Source: Pseudomonadota bacterium
GTDB lineage: Bacteria; Myxococcota_A; Polyangia; GCA-2747355
Length of the DNA stretch: 64,000 nucleotides
Assembly (NCBI GenBank): GCA_016711215.1
Contig: JADJTL010000001.1
Location: 492,001 to 556,000 of the forward strand
Reading direction: 5' to 3'
Below, in pieces: positions 1 through 8,640 of the stretch. Numbering within the stretch: position 1 is the first letter of the stretch; each line of letters opens with the position of its first letter. The notes beneath the pieces were generated by a model. The model was not told the origin of the DNA. It saw only the letters and a program-made list of their open reading frames with translations, and searched no databases. Made by a program: the position numbers and the translations under genes.

Positions 1-950
1 GTCAGGTAGCGCGCCCGCAGCTCGCAGGCCGGCGTCTCATTCCACTCGACCGAACACGAGGGCGTGCCCGTATGCGCCATGCACGGCTCCGCGAAGTCCA
101 TGCCGAAGGCCGTGCGCAGCGTCGCCGTCGACGGAAGCGTGAAGGCCCCGACCGAGAGCTCGAGCGCAAGGGGGTCGCTCGCGCCAGCGGTGGTCGGGCC
201 GCCGCCCAGGTGCCGCAGCAGCAAGCTGCCGCGGTAGCGGCCAGGCGGCGTGTTCGGTGGCACGAAGACGTCGACCCAGATCGCCCGTGACTCGTGCGCG
301 GGCACCTCGAAGGGAAAGGCGTTGCGCCGTTCGCCCGTGTAGGCGTCGACATCGGGGATCAGCGCGTCGGGCCACCGCCCCGTGGCTCCCTCACGATTCG
401 AGGGCGTTTGGACGTCGTAGTAGGCGACGCGAAAGAAGGTGAGGTGTCGCCGATCGATGATGTGGCCGCGCGGGCCCTTCAGCGCGGCGCCATGCGTCAG
501 CGCGACCGCGCGCAGGGGCTGGTCCCCGGCGATGACGACGATCTGGAACGGCTCGAACTCGTTGCGCCCCGCCTCGAGCCTCGCGCCCGGCTGGAGCGCC
601 GGACGATCGTGGGGGCGTACCTTCAGCGTCGCCGAGACGACGCCGTAGCTGTGGCCTCCTCGGCTCGGGGGCAGGCCCTGCGCGGCGGCGGCGCGCGCCC
701 TCGCTCTCGCCGGCGCCGCGCCTTGGGTCGTCCGCTTCGTCAGCGATGGTGCGAGCGCGGCGCTCGTGTCGGAGCTGGCCGTGCGCGCCGCGCGGCTGGT
801 GGCGCGCGGCATGCCGCCTGGTGGCACGCAGCCGCCCGCAGCGATCAGCGCGCCGACGAGCGCGCGGAAGGCCGCGCAGGCCGAGATGCGGCCGAGGGCC
901 AGGGGAGGAACGTAGGCCTGCCGGCGGGCAGCGTCGTTGCGTTGGGCCAC
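1..950 (-). CDS. DUF4091 exported protein, paralog 1 (N-terminal part, cut by window edge)
   Basis: The frame is open from a GTG at 950 to the window edge, about 316 codons, with the C-terminus outside. The start lies 1 base after the TGA of the next upstream gene (952-954), so the two form one transcript. The N-terminus has a hydrophobic stretch ending in LIAAGGC, which could be a weak lipobox. Alignment by eye with the neighbour is clear: LKVRP, AGRNEFEPFQ, GRWPDALIPD, WVDVFVPP, FTLPSTATLR, MDFAEPCMAHTGT. It is therefore a tandem duplicate, still intact but diverged. The family (DUF4091, with a glycoside-hydrolase-like fold in the full protein) is usually extracellular and of unknown substrate. 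No strong Shine-Dalgarno precedes the GTG, so the exact start is less certain than the frame. Confidence 0.8.
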   Translation of the reverse strand, partial: MAQRNDAARRQAYVPPLALGRISACAAFRALVGALIAAGGCVPPGGMPRATSRAARTASSDTSAALAPSLTKRTTQGAAPARARARAAAAQGLPPSRGGHSYGVVSATLKVRPHDRPALQPGARLEAGRNEFEPFQIVVIAGDQPLRAVALTHGAALKGPRGHIIDRRHLTFFRVAYYDVQTPSNREGATGRWPDALIPDVDAYTGERRNAFPFEVPAHESRAIWVDVFVPPNTPPGRYRGSLLLRHLGGGPTTAGASDPLALELSVGAFTLPSTATLRTAFGMDFAEPCMAHTGTPSCSVEWNETPACELRARYL

Positions 951-951
951 C

Positions 952-2901
952 TCAGCGCTGCCCGCGTCGCGTGGCGTGGGCGCGACGCCGCCGAACCCGG
1001 CGCGTCCACAGGAGCAGCAAGCCGAGCAGCAAGGACGGAGCGCTGCCCCCACCGCCGACGGCGCAGGCGCTGCGCGCGCTGAGCCCATCGTCAGCGTCGC
1101 CGCTCGGATCCTCGCCCGCGCTTCCCCCGTCGCGCCCGTTGGGGACCGTCACCGAGGCGCCGCCGCTGCCGCCGCTGCCGCCACTCGCCGGAGGCGCCAT
1201 GCCGGCGATCAGCGCGTAGAGCTGCGCCCTGGCCGCTTCGAGCCGCGCCGGGGGCTGCGCCGTCTCGTAGGGGTGCGGGAAGAGCGTGCGCGCCACCTTG
1301 AGGGCCTCGAGGCGATTCAGCCGCCCCGCGAGCACCAGGTATTCGTAGTCCTCCATCCCTTCCCGCAGCAGCTTCAGGCGAATCGATTCGACTGGGATGT
1401 CGGTCTTGCCGCCGATGCGCGCCGGGGTGCCCGGATAGAAGAGCGTGCCGTCGCCCGACCCAGAGTACTTGCATTGGCCGTTGCGCGCCCAGGCCGTGCC
1501 GAGCTGCTCGACGGTCTCGAAGTAGAGCTCGGCGCCAAGCTCGTGCGTGAAGGCGATCCAGGCGAAGGCGCGATTCTGGATCGCCGAGCCGTCGATCACC
1601 CGCAGCGGCCAGCCGCGCTCGCCCTCGTTCGGCGAGGGTGTCCCGCACTCCCCGCAGCCATGCGACTGACACGACTGGTAGGACCAGAGCTCATGCTTCG
1701 GATCGGCGACGAGCCAGGCCGCGTAGCTCGCGCGCTGGTTGCCGTCATAGGGCGTGCCGGCGTTCGGTCGCTCCTCGAGGAAGTTGATCACCGGGACGAA
1801 GATGTCGACATGCTGGGCGACCCCGTTGGCGGTGGCCTCGCGCAGCGTCGCGGTGAGAATGGTCCTGGCGGCCGGGTCTGCGGCATGGAGGGCGCGAGCG
1901 CGCGCGGCGAAGCGGCTCCACTCGCCTTTCCCGTGGGGCTCGTCGACCGGATAGTAGAACAGGCGATCGGCGAAGCCCTTGCGGCGGGCGTAGCCGAGCC
2001 AGGTCGCGAAGTCGTCGCCGCCGAGGCGGATCGTCGTCAGGCGGGCGCCGCGCAGCCGGGTCCGCCCGGTGCCCAGCACCAGGGGCAGCATCAGCTCGTC
2101 GAAGGGGGCGATGCTGCCGCCGGTGGGTGGCTGAAAGAAGGGATCGTGGATCGTGAAGCGATGGTCGAGCGCGCAGCGGACGTAGCGCTCGCGCAGCTCG
2201 AGGGCCTTGCGCTCGTTCCAGCGCGAATCGCACGACTCGGTGCCGGTGTGCGCCATGCACGGCTGATCGAAGTCCATCGCGAAGGCGGAGCGCAGCGAGG
2301 CCGTCGAGGGGAGGGTGAACTCCCCCACCTGCAGGGCGATCGGCAGCGTGCCGACCGCCGCGCCCTTCACCGTCACCGTCAGCTCGCCGGTGTAGCGTCC
2401 AGCCGCGGCGGTGGCGGGGACGAAGACGTCGACCCAGACGCTGCGGCTCTCGCCCGCGGGCAGGCGAAACGGAAAGGCGTTGCGGCGCTCGCCGACCAAG
2501 GGGTCGAGGTCGGGAATCAACGGATCTGGCCAGCGTCCAGCGCCGCCCTCGGTGTTGGACGCGGTCCCGACCTCGTAGTAGTCGGCGCGGTAGAGCGTGA
2601 CGCTATCGCTGGGTAGCGTGGCCCCGCCGGGGCCGGTGAGCGGGCTCGAGATCCGCGCGCCGAGGCCATCGACGCTGCCGCCGCGGGCGGTGAAGACCAC
2701 CTGGAAGGCTTCGAATTCATTGCGCCCGGCGAAGAGCTGCGCACCGCTTTGCACCGCCGGACGCTCGGTCGGGCGCACCTTGAGGTTGGGGGTGACGACG
2801 CCGAAGTTCAGCTCGGCCGCGCCAGCGGTCGACGCCAGCCCCGCGAGCAGGCCGAGCACGGGCAGCGCGAGCGCGGCGACGCTGGAGCCCGGCCTGAACA
2901 T
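952..2901 (-). CDS. DUF4091 exported protein, paralog 2, with MYXO-CTERM-like tail
   Basis: 649 aa. The ATG at 2901 is preceded by a GGAGG-rich stretch. Residues 1-29 form a signal peptide ending near AGA. The body matches DUF4091 proteins, which have a beta-rich N-terminal region followed by a barrel-like region containing HVDIFVPVINF and a C-terminal helical part with LREGMEDYEYL. This family is thought to be carbohydrate-active but no reaction is established. After the domain comes a low-complexity Gly/Ser linker (about 570-610), then Cys (SACAVGG), a hydrophobic run (LLLGLLLLW) and an Arg cluster (TRRVRRRR). That order of Cys, membrane helix and basic end is the MYXO-CTERM layout, which predicts surface anchoring through a myxosortase. 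The tail runs about 10 residues past the Arg cluster. It is the upstream partner of paralog 1. Confidence 0.88.
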   Translation of the reverse strand: MFRPGSSVAALALPVLGLLAGLASTAGAAELNFGVVTPNLKVRPTERPAVQSGAQLFAGRNEFEAFQVVFTARGGSVDGLGARISSPLTGPGGATLPSDSVTLYRADYYEVGTASNTEGGAGRWPDPLIPDLDPLVGERRNAFPFRLPAGESRSVWVDVFVPATAAAGRYTGELTVTVKGAAVGTLPIALQVGEFTLPSTASLRSAFAMDFDQPCMAHTGTESCDSRWNERKALELRERYVRCALDHRFTIHDPFFQPPTGGSIAPFDELMLPLVLGTGRTRLRGARLTTIRLGGDDFATWLGYARRKGFADRLFYYPVDEPHGKGEWSRFAARARALHAADPAARTILTATLREATANGVAQHVDIFVPVINFLEERPNAGTPYDGNQRASYAAWLVADPKHELWSYQSCQSHGCGECGTPSPNEGERGWPLRVIDGSAIQNRAFAWIAFTHELGAELYFETVEQLGTAWARNGQCKYSGSGDGTLFYPGTPARIGGKTDIPVESIRLKLLREGMEDYEYLVLAGRLNRLEALKVARTLFPHPYETAQPPARLEAARAQLYALIAGMAPPASGGSGGSGGASVTVPNGRDGGSAGEDPSGDADDGLSARSACAVGGGGSAPSLLLGLLLLWTRRVRRRRAHATRRGQR

Positions 2902-2976
2902 CCTCCACCTCCGTGGTCCCGCGATCGGCGGCGCGGCGGCCGCTCAGGTGTAGCACATGCGAGGAGCTGCGGACTT

Positions 2977-3016
2977 CAGCGCTCATCAGCGCTCGTCGGC
3001 GCTCATCAGCGCTAGT
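2977..3016. repeat. Four 10-bp tandem units at the 3' end of the polymerase gene
   Basis: Four near-identical 10-bp units (consensus CAGCGCTCAT) stand head to tail. The last unit contains the stop codon of the minus-strand polymerase gene (3012-3014). The rest lies between that stop and the DUF4091 gene. No terminator T-run is visible. Confidence 0.75.
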
Positions 3017-4382
3017 TCGAGGCCATCCACATCCGCGTGATCACGAAGAGGCCACCGGTGAGCCCGAGGGTCAGGCCGCCGATGGCGAGCCAGTCGCGCG
3101 CGCCCAGCGGCATGCGCCAGGTTGGATCATGCGCCTTGATCGCCCGATAGAGGCTGCCGCAGAGGGCGATGAAGGTCCACGGCATGTATCGGTAGGTCAG
3201 CGAGAGAAAGAACGCGCCGACCATCGTCGAGCCGAAGGCGGCCAAGGTCGCGAGCGCCCAGGCGCGCACCTCGGGCTGATCCGGATAGCGCAGATAAGCG
3301 ACGATCGGGATCTTGCAGGAAACATAGAGCAGCCCGACCCAGAGGAGCATGCCGACGATGCCCAGCTCGGCGACCGTCAATACGAAGGAATTGTGCGCGG
3401 TCAGGTAGTGGTGCTCGGTGAACTGGTCGAAGCCGACGCCGAAGAAGGGGTGGTAGCGGAACATGTTCATGCCCTCCCACCAGCACTCCATGCGCTCGAT
3501 CGAGGACGCGTCGGCGTCCGCGCGGTTGCTGAGCACCAGGTACATCAGCGGGATGGTCAGCAGGCCCAGCGCCGCCACGCCCTTCAGGCGAAAGCGGCGA
3601 ATGACGTAGACGCTGAGCGCGGCTCCGACGCCCATCAGGCCGCCGCGCGAGCGGGTTAAAACCACGCAGAGCAGGATCAGCGCGCCCCCGATCAGGCCGC
3701 CGAGCCAGCGGCCGGCGCTCGGTCGCACGGTGATCAGCGCGATGATCAGCGGCAGCACGGAGGCGATCACGCTCGCCAGCTCGTTGGGATCCTGCAGCGT
3801 GCCGCGGTAGCGCACGCGATCGGAGATCGTCGTCGTGCCGAGCAGCCCGACGTGCTCGCAGACGTACTCCTTGCCCGGATCGGCGCCCTGCCGGAGGCAG
3901 TCGGAGGCAGTGCGGCAGCTCCGACCGTCAGGTGCGCCGCTGACGATCGCCAGGTTGACGTCGGGCTCCGCAGCGACGCAGCCGAGGGGTGCGAAGTGCT
4001 GATGCACGCCAACCGCGGCCAGGAACACGGCCAGTCCGACGAGGAGACGTGCCATCGCATCGAAGGCGCGCAGCGACTGCAGTCCATGCGAGATCAAAAA
4101 GTACCAGGTGAAGAGGATCGCCAGGTCGAGCAGCGCCACCGGCGGGTCGGGGTGGCGGAGGGCAGCGCTCAGGGCTGCCCAGGCGAAGAAGAGCAGGGCC
4201 CAGGCGAGCTGCGGCGTCGGTTCGGGTCGCACCAGGCGCAGGCGGAGGTCGATGACCATGCCGAAGACGGCCAGCGCCGTGAAGATATAGAGCAGGGGAA
4301 GCTGCTGCAGCAGCTCGAAGACCTCGTGCGGTCGCACGAAGAAAAAGAAGACCAGCGAGACAATGCCAGGGAAGGAGAACAT
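3012..4382 (-). CDS. O-antigen polymerase / ligase family (Wzy/WaaL-like) membrane protein
   Basis: 456 aa with about 10-12 predicted membrane helices. A large periplasmic loop (about 130-190) contains four cysteines. Another loop carries HPFFGVGFDQF followed by YLTAHNSF, the arrangement typical of the Wzy_C/O-antigen ligase superfamily, where the TAHN histidine is often catalytic or substrate-binding. Members join lipid-linked sugar repeats to each other (Wzy) or to lipid A core (WaaL), and sequence alone does not separate the two. Given the exopolysaccharide genes at 9795-15448 a polymerase role is plausible. No Shine-Dalgarno is evident before the ATG. Confidence 0.85.
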   Translation of the reverse strand: MFSFPGIVSLVFFFFVRPHEVFELLQQLPLLYIFTALAVFGMVIDLRLRLVRPEPTPQLAWALLFFAWAALSAALRHPDPPVALLDLAILFTWYFLISHGLQSLRAFDAMARLLVGLAVFLAAVGVHQHFAPLGCVAAEPDVNLAIVSGAPDGRSCRTASDCLRQGADPGKEYVCEHVGLLGTTTISDRVRYRGTLQDPNELASVIASVLPLIIALITVRPSAGRWLGGLIGGALILLCVVLTRSRGGLMGVGAALSVYVIRRFRLKGVAALGLLTIPLMYLVLSNRADADASSIERMECWWEGMNMFRYHPFFGVGFDQFTEHHYLTAHNSFVLTVAELGIVGMLLWVGLLYVSCKIPIVAYLRYPDQPEVRAWALATLAAFGSTMVGAFFLSLTYRYMPWTFIALCGSLYRAIKAHDPTWRMPLGARDWLAIGGLTLGLTGGLFVITRMWMASN

Positions 4383-4448
4383 CGGCGCGGGCTGCTGGGG
4401 TCCGTGGCGCGAGCGGGACCTGGCTCGCGGCGCCGCCCCGATCCTCGG

Positions 4449-4482
4449 CGCTAGGGCTTCTTCAACGCTAGGGCCTCTTCAA
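4449..4482. repeat. 17-bp tandem duplication spanning the mscL stop codon
   Basis: Two copies of CGCTAGGGCYTCTTCAA (4449-4465 and 4466-4482) differ at one base. The second copy holds the last codons and stop of mscL. The first repeats that end just downstream, giving a duplicated gene terminus. Confidence 0.75.
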
Positions 4483-4911
4483 GAGGTCGCGGATCTCGGT
4501 CAGCAATTGCTGGTCTGCGGTCAGCGGCGGAGGACCCGCGGGGGCGCTTTTCTCCTCCTGCTTGGTACGCATCGCCCAGCCAAGGAACTTGACGATGAAG
4601 AGGTAGAGCGCGAAGGCCACGATGATGAAGTTCACGATCTCGCCGAGGAAGAGCCCGTAGGGCACCTCCTTCGCGCCAATCACGAGCTTCCAGCCGAGGT
4701 AGCCCTGCTCGCCGGGCATCACCAGGCCCACCAAGGGCATGATGATGTGCTTGACGAGCGAGCTGACGATGGCGCCGAACGCGCCGCCGATGATCACCCC
4801 GACGGCCAGGTCGATGACGTTGCCCTTGAGGGCGAACTTCTTGAACTCCTGCAGCAGGGACGACACCGATTGAGCGGCGGCAGCGGCTGAGGGCTTGTCG
4901 TTTGCGGCCAT
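4468..4911 (-). CDS. mscL: Large-conductance mechanosensitive channel MscL
   Basis: 147 aa, normal length for MscL. The chosen ATG (4911) has GGAGG 8 bases upstream. An in-frame ATG 13 codons earlier lacks this and would add an unrelated leader. MscL forms a pentameric inner-membrane pore that opens under hypo-osmotic membrane tension and releases solutes. Visible features are the amphipathic N-terminal helix (EFKKFALKGNVIDLAVGV), TM1 with the glycine-rich pore-lining segment (GVIIGGAFGAIV), the periplasmic loop, TM2 (FIIVAFALYLFIV) and a C-terminal helix. It has its own promoter region shared divergently with the gene at 5121. Confidence 0.97.
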   Translation of the reverse strand: MAANDKPSAAAAAQSVSSLLQEFKKFALKGNVIDLAVGVIIGGAFGAIVSSLVKHIIMPLVGLVMPGEQGYLGWKLVIGAKEVPYGLFLGEIVNFIIVAFALYLFIVKFLGWAMRTKQEEKSAPAGPPPLTADQQLLTEIRDLLKRP

Positions 4912-4984
4912 CGTGGAACCTCCGACGTCGGGGCGCGTGAATGCGTGCACCTAAGCTGAGCCAACCTATACCCTGATCGCGCTC

Positions 4985-5012
4985 CGCTGACCAGCCGCTG
5001 ACCAGCCGCTGA
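4985..5012. repeat. 11-bp direct repeats in the mscL / deacetylase intergenic region
   Basis: The unit CGCTGACCAGC occurs at 4985-4995 and 4996-5006, with a third partial copy to 5012. It sits in the divergent promoter region upstream of mscL. No function is visible. Confidence 0.6.
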
Positions 5013-5120
5013 GCGTCGCTGCGGCGACGTTGCCGGCGGGCCGCCCCCTCCAGCCCCCAGAGCAGGGCGGTCGGCGCGGCGGCTTGCCCAAGCGCGCTGA
5101 TGGCGGCATAACGAGGCACC

Positions 5121-6278
5121 ATGCGGGGCCTGCACACGGTCGCGGCGTACATCCGCTCCAAGCATCCCGAGCGCTGGCTGGCAGCCTACCTGCGGCAACG
5201 CCTCTGCGCCTGGCGCGAGCGCCTTCCCGCGCACGGTGAGCGGCACCTGCTGGTGGCGGTCTGCGACCACTTCGAGCCGCTATGGGCCGCCGACGACGCC
5301 TGGGCCGCCGTGCCCGACGAGGTCGGGGCGGCGCGCGTGAAGGCGTGGCATGAGGGGTTGCCTCGCCTCGCCGCGGGCTATCGCGACAGCGAGGGCCGGG
5401 CCCCGCGGCATACCTTCTTCTTCCCCGCGGAGCAGTATCGGCCGCAGTTCCTCCAGAGCCTGGCCGACCTCGCCCGCGCGGGACTAGGCGAGGTGGAGCT
5501 GCACCTGCATCACGACGGTGATACGGCGGCGGGCCTGCGGCGCGTGATCGCCGCGGCCTTGAAGCGCTTCGCGACGCATGGGCACCTGGCGCGCGCGCCC
5601 GACGGTCGCCCGCGCTACGCCTTCATCCACGGCGATTGGGCGCTGGCGAACGCCCGCGAGGACGGCCGGCGCTGCGGCGTCGACGACGAGCTCGCGGTGC
5701 TGGCTGAGACCGGCTGCTATGCGGACTTCACCTTTCCGGCGGCACCCGATGAGTGCCAGCCGCCGATCTGCAATCAGATCTACTGGCCCACCGGCGACCT
5801 GACACGGCGTCGCGCGCATCACTTCGGCGAGCGCGCGCGCGTTGGGCGCTGGCACGAGGATCGGCCGCTCTTGATTCAGGGGCCGCTGGCGCTCGCGCTG
5901 CGGGCCAGGCGCATGCCCCTGCAGCTCGACAACGCGGACTTGACGCATGCCTTTGTCGCGACACCGGCGCGCGTCCGCACCTGGGTCGCGCAGCACGTCC
6001 ACGTCGCGGGCCGGCCCGAGTGGGTCTTCGTCAAGCTCCACACCCACGGTGCACCCGAGGATACGTCGGCGTCCCTGCTCGGCGAGGGCGGCCATGCGCT
6101 GCACCGGGCGCTGTCCGCGGCGGGGCAGGGTAGGGGCGCCTGGCGCCTGCACTACGTCACCGCCCGCGAGATGTTCAACCTCGCGCGCGCGGCGATGGAG
6201 GGCTGCAGAGGCAATCCAGCGCGCTACCGTGACCACGTGCTCGCGCCGCCACCCGTGGTCGCCAGAACGGGCTGCTAA
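5121..6278 (+). CDS. Polysaccharide-deacetylase-like metal-dependent hydrolase
   Basis: 385 aa, no signal peptide. An early CDHFEP motif resembles the Asp-His pair of (beta/alpha)7-barrel deacetylases. HLHHDGD and HGDWAL follow, then GVDDELAVLAETGCYADFTFPAAP, a block recurring in proteins encoded near exopolysaccharide genes of Deltaproteobacteria; a late KLHTHG adds another histidine pair. Clustered His and Asp residues suggest a bound metal. The likely role is removal of acetyl groups from a sugar or a related hydrolysis, but neither substrate nor reaction can be read from the sequence. The ATG has GAGG 4 bases upstream. It is divergent from mscL, 9 kb from the exopolysaccharide core. Confidence 0.72.
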   Translation: MRGLHTVAAYIRSKHPERWLAAYLRQRLCAWRERLPAHGERHLLVAVCDHFEPLWAADDAWAAVPDEVGAARVKAWHEGLPRLAAGYRDSEGRAPRHTFFFPAEQYRPQFLQSLADLARAGLGEVELHLHHDGDTAAGLRRVIAAALKRFATHGHLARAPDGRPRYAFIHGDWALANAREDGRRCGVDDELAVLAETGCYADFTFPAAPDECQPPICNQIYWPTGDLTRRRAHHFGERARVGRWHEDRPLLIQGPLALALRARRMPLQLDNADLTHAFVATPARVRTWVAQHVHVAGRPEWVFVKLHTHGAPEDTSASLLGEGGHALHRALSAAGQGRGAWRLHYVTAREMFNLARAAMEGCRGNPARYRDHVLAPPPVVARTGC

Positions 6279-6491
6279 GCCGGCATCGCGCTCTCTCGCT
6301 CCGATGCTCGCGGTAGAATCGTGCAAAACCTGGACGTCCCGCAGGAGACGCCTGAGGTGTCCGCCAAACGACCACAGGAGGCTCTAACTCGCTTCGCCGG
6401 GAGCGCGCGCGGAGCAGAGCGGCTCGCCCTCAAGCGAAAGTCCCGGAGACCCGGTGGGCGCGGGAGCGTCGCGGCTCGCGAAGCGCGTGCG

Positions 6492-7625
6492 TCAACGGCC
6501 GAGCACGGCCAGCAGAACGCCGGCGGCGATTGCCGAACCGAGCACGCCGGCCACATTGGGTCCCATGGCGTGCATCAAGAGGTAGTTCTGCGGGTTGGAT
6601 TCCTGGCCGACATTGTGCGCGACGCGGGCGGCCATCGGCACCGCGGAGACGCCGGCGGCGCCGATCAACGGATTGACGCGGCCCCCGGTCAGCCAGCAGA
6701 GCAGCTTGCCGAAGAGCATCCCGCCCGCCGTCGCCACCCCGAAGGCGATAATGCCCAGCGCGAGGATCTTGAGGGTATCCCAGCGCAGAAAGACCTCAGC
6801 GCCCATCGTCATGCCGACGCAGGTGCCGAGGAAGAAGGTCACGATATTGATCAACTCGTTCTGCGCCATGTTGGTCAGCCGATCGACCACGGCGCTCTCG
6901 CGCAGCAGGTTACCGCCCATCAGCATCGCGATCAGCGGTGCGGCCGGTGGCACGATCAGCACGCCAATGAGCGTCACCAGCAGCGGGAAGACGATGCGCA
7001 GGGTGCGCGAGACGGGCTCCCCTGGCGGCATGACGATCGCGCGTTCGCGCGCGTTCGTGAGGGCGCGCATGATCGGCGGCTGGATCATCGGGACGAGGGC
7101 CATATACGAGTAGGCCGAGACGGCGATCGGTCCGAGGAGATGGGGCGCCAACTTCAGCGCCAGGTAGATGGCGGTCGGCCCATCCGCCCCGCCGATGATG
7201 CCGATCGCGCCGGCTTCGCGCAGATCGAAGCCGAGGGCGGTCGCCGCCGTCAGAGCGGTGAAGACCCCGAGCTGGGCGGCGGCGCCGAGCAGGAAGGTCT
7301 TGGGGTTGGAGAGCAGCGGCCCGAAGTCCGTCATGGCCCCGATGCCGAGAAAGATCAGTGGCGGGAAGAGCTCGAGCTCGATGCCCTGGGAGAGGTAATA
7401 GAACAGGCCCCCGGGCGTCGAGCCCTCCGGCGGCGTCAGCAGACCGCTTCCGGGAAGATTGGCGAGAAAGGCACCCAGCCCGATTGGCAGCAGCAGCAGA
7501 GGCTCGAAGCCCCTGCGAATCGCCAGGTAGATCAAGAGCGAGGCGATGGCCAGCATCGCCACATGGCCGCCGGTCAGCGACCAGAACCCCATGGCACCGA
7601 GAAATCTCTCGAGGTGGGTGGACAC
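6492..7625 (-). CDS. Sodium-translocating decarboxylase beta subunit
   Basis: 377 aa, very hydrophobic, GTG start at 7625 with AGGAG upstream overlapping the stop of the biotin-carrier gene. Beta subunits of oxaloacetate, methylmalonyl-CoA and glutaconyl-CoA decarboxylases decarboxylate carboxybiotin and couple this to export of Na+. Family signatures are present: ANLPGSG, GAMTDFGPLL, and GIIGGADGPTAI holding the conserved membrane Asp needed for Na+ transport. The last gene of a three-gene operon. Which acyl substrate is used depends on an alpha subunit that is not in this window. Confidence 0.93.
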   Translation of the reverse strand: MSTHLERFLGAMGFWSLTGGHVAMLAIASLLIYLAIRRGFEPLLLLPIGLGAFLANLPGSGLLTPPEGSTPGGLFYYLSQGIELELFPPLIFLGIGAMTDFGPLLSNPKTFLLGAAAQLGVFTALTAATALGFDLREAGAIGIIGGADGPTAIYLALKLAPHLLGPIAVSAYSYMALVPMIQPPIMRALTNARERAIVMPPGEPVSRTLRIVFPLLVTLIGVLIVPPAAPLIAMLMGGNLLRESAVVDRLTNMAQNELINIVTFFLGTCVGMTMGAEVFLRWDTLKILALGIIAFGVATAGGMLFGKLLCWLTGGRVNPLIGAAGVSAVPMAARVAHNVGQESNPQNYLLMHAMGPNVAGVLGSAIAAGVLLAVLGR

Positions 7626-7635
7626 AGCCCTACTC

Positions 7636-8037
7636 CTACTCGAAGCGCAGCAGGACCTGGCCGGTTTCGACGCGGTCGCCGACCTTGACCTCGATCGCCG
7701 CGACGACCCCTGCGCTTGGCGCCGCGATATTGGTTCGCATCTTCATCGCCTCGACGATCGCGAGCACGTCGTTTTCCTGAACTGGCTGCCCGACGCGCAC
7801 GGGGATCTCGAGGAGGATGCCGTTGATCGGCGCCGTGACGGTCCTGTCTTGTGGCGTGTTGACGCGCGGCCGCGTCGGCAAAGGGGTGGTGACCGGGCTG
7901 ACATAACTATCGATCGTGTGTCGACTCGCGGGCCCGATCGCCCCGAATGATGGTGGGGCCGCCGCCTCGTCGTCCTCGACGACCTCCACCTCCACCTCGT
8001 AGCGTCGGCCGTTGACCGTGATGTGCAGCCTTTTCAC
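7636..8037 (-). CDS. Biotin carrier protein of Na+-pumping decarboxylase
   Basis: 133 aa. GTG at 8037, 2 bases after the stop of the gamma-subunit gene and preceded by GGAAGGGG. The protein starts MKRLHITVNGRRYEVEVE, then has a Pro/Thr-rich linker (about 35-70) and a biotinyl domain (about 65-133) with EAMKMR, in which the lysine between the methionines is biotinylated. It shuttles the carboxyl group from the carboxyltransferase to the beta subunit. In many bacteria this domain is the C-terminus of the alpha subunit, but here it is a stand-alone protein, as in glutaconyl- and methylmalonyl-CoA decarboxylases. Confidence 0.93.
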   Translation of the reverse strand: MKRLHITVNGRRYEVEVEVVEDDEAAAPPSFGAIGPASRHTIDSYVSPVTTPLPTRPRVNTPQDRTVTAPINGILLEIPVRVGQPVQENDVLAIVEAMKMRTNIAAPSAGVVAAIEVKVGDRVETGQVLLRFE

Positions 8038-8039
8038 GT

Positions 8040-8432
8040 CTACCCCTTCCTTCTGTTGATGGCGCGCGAGGCCATGATCGTCAGTCGGCCCGCGCTCGCC
8101 CAGGGATTGCTGGCGCTGGGGCCGAGCAATTGCACGGCGCGGACGGTCACCCGCCGCTGCAGCGCGACGCTTGCCGCGGCAGCCAGCACCACGATGAGCG
8201 CCTCTTCTTCTTCGTCTTCGGGCTGCTCGCGATCGCCTAAGTGCGCCGCAGGGTTCGCTGCGGCGGCGAGCTCGGCGGCGCGGCGCGTGCGCCAGCGCGT
8301 CAGCCGTCGGTCGAGGGCGCTGAGCGCGGCGAAGACGGTGGCCAGCAGCAGCAGCGCGGCGAAGACCCCGCCCATGCCCACGAGCAAGAGCCAAAACGAC
8401 TCAATCAAGGCGTCTGTGCGATCTGTCAGCAT
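8040..8432 (-). CDS. OadG-like gamma subunit of Na+-pumping decarboxylase
   Basis: 130 aa. The ATG at 8432 was chosen because the protein then begins with a short polar segment and one membrane helix (SFWLLLVGMGGVFAALLLLA), the normal gamma layout. Longer in-frame upstream sequence is Arg-rich and unlike the family. After the helix comes a charged stretch with an acidic run (EDEEEEALIVVLAAAA) and a basic C-terminus. Gamma subunits anchor and assemble the alpha and beta subunits. First gene of the operon. The small size and low conservation of this family make it the least certain of the three. Confidence 0.78.
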   Translation of the reverse strand: MLTDRTDALIESFWLLLVGMGGVFAALLLLATVFAALSALDRRLTRWRTRRAAELAAAANPAAHLGDREQPEDEEEEALIVVLAAAASVALQRRVTVRAVQLLGPSASNPWASAGRLTIMASRAINRRKG

Positions 8433-8640
8433 GACTCTGCAGCGCTCCCGGCGCGATCGGCCAATGTACCTTCCCGTGTACCTTGCGGCCCGGGCGTGCG
8501 CCCACTGCGCGGTGACGCCAGCGCAGGCGTGACGGATCGCGCGACTACCTCTCGCATAGTCCACGCACGATATTCAACCCTGGCGTTGTCCGGGGCGAGT
8601 CCTTGACGGGCGCCTTCGCGATCAGCCCCGCCTCCTGGCG

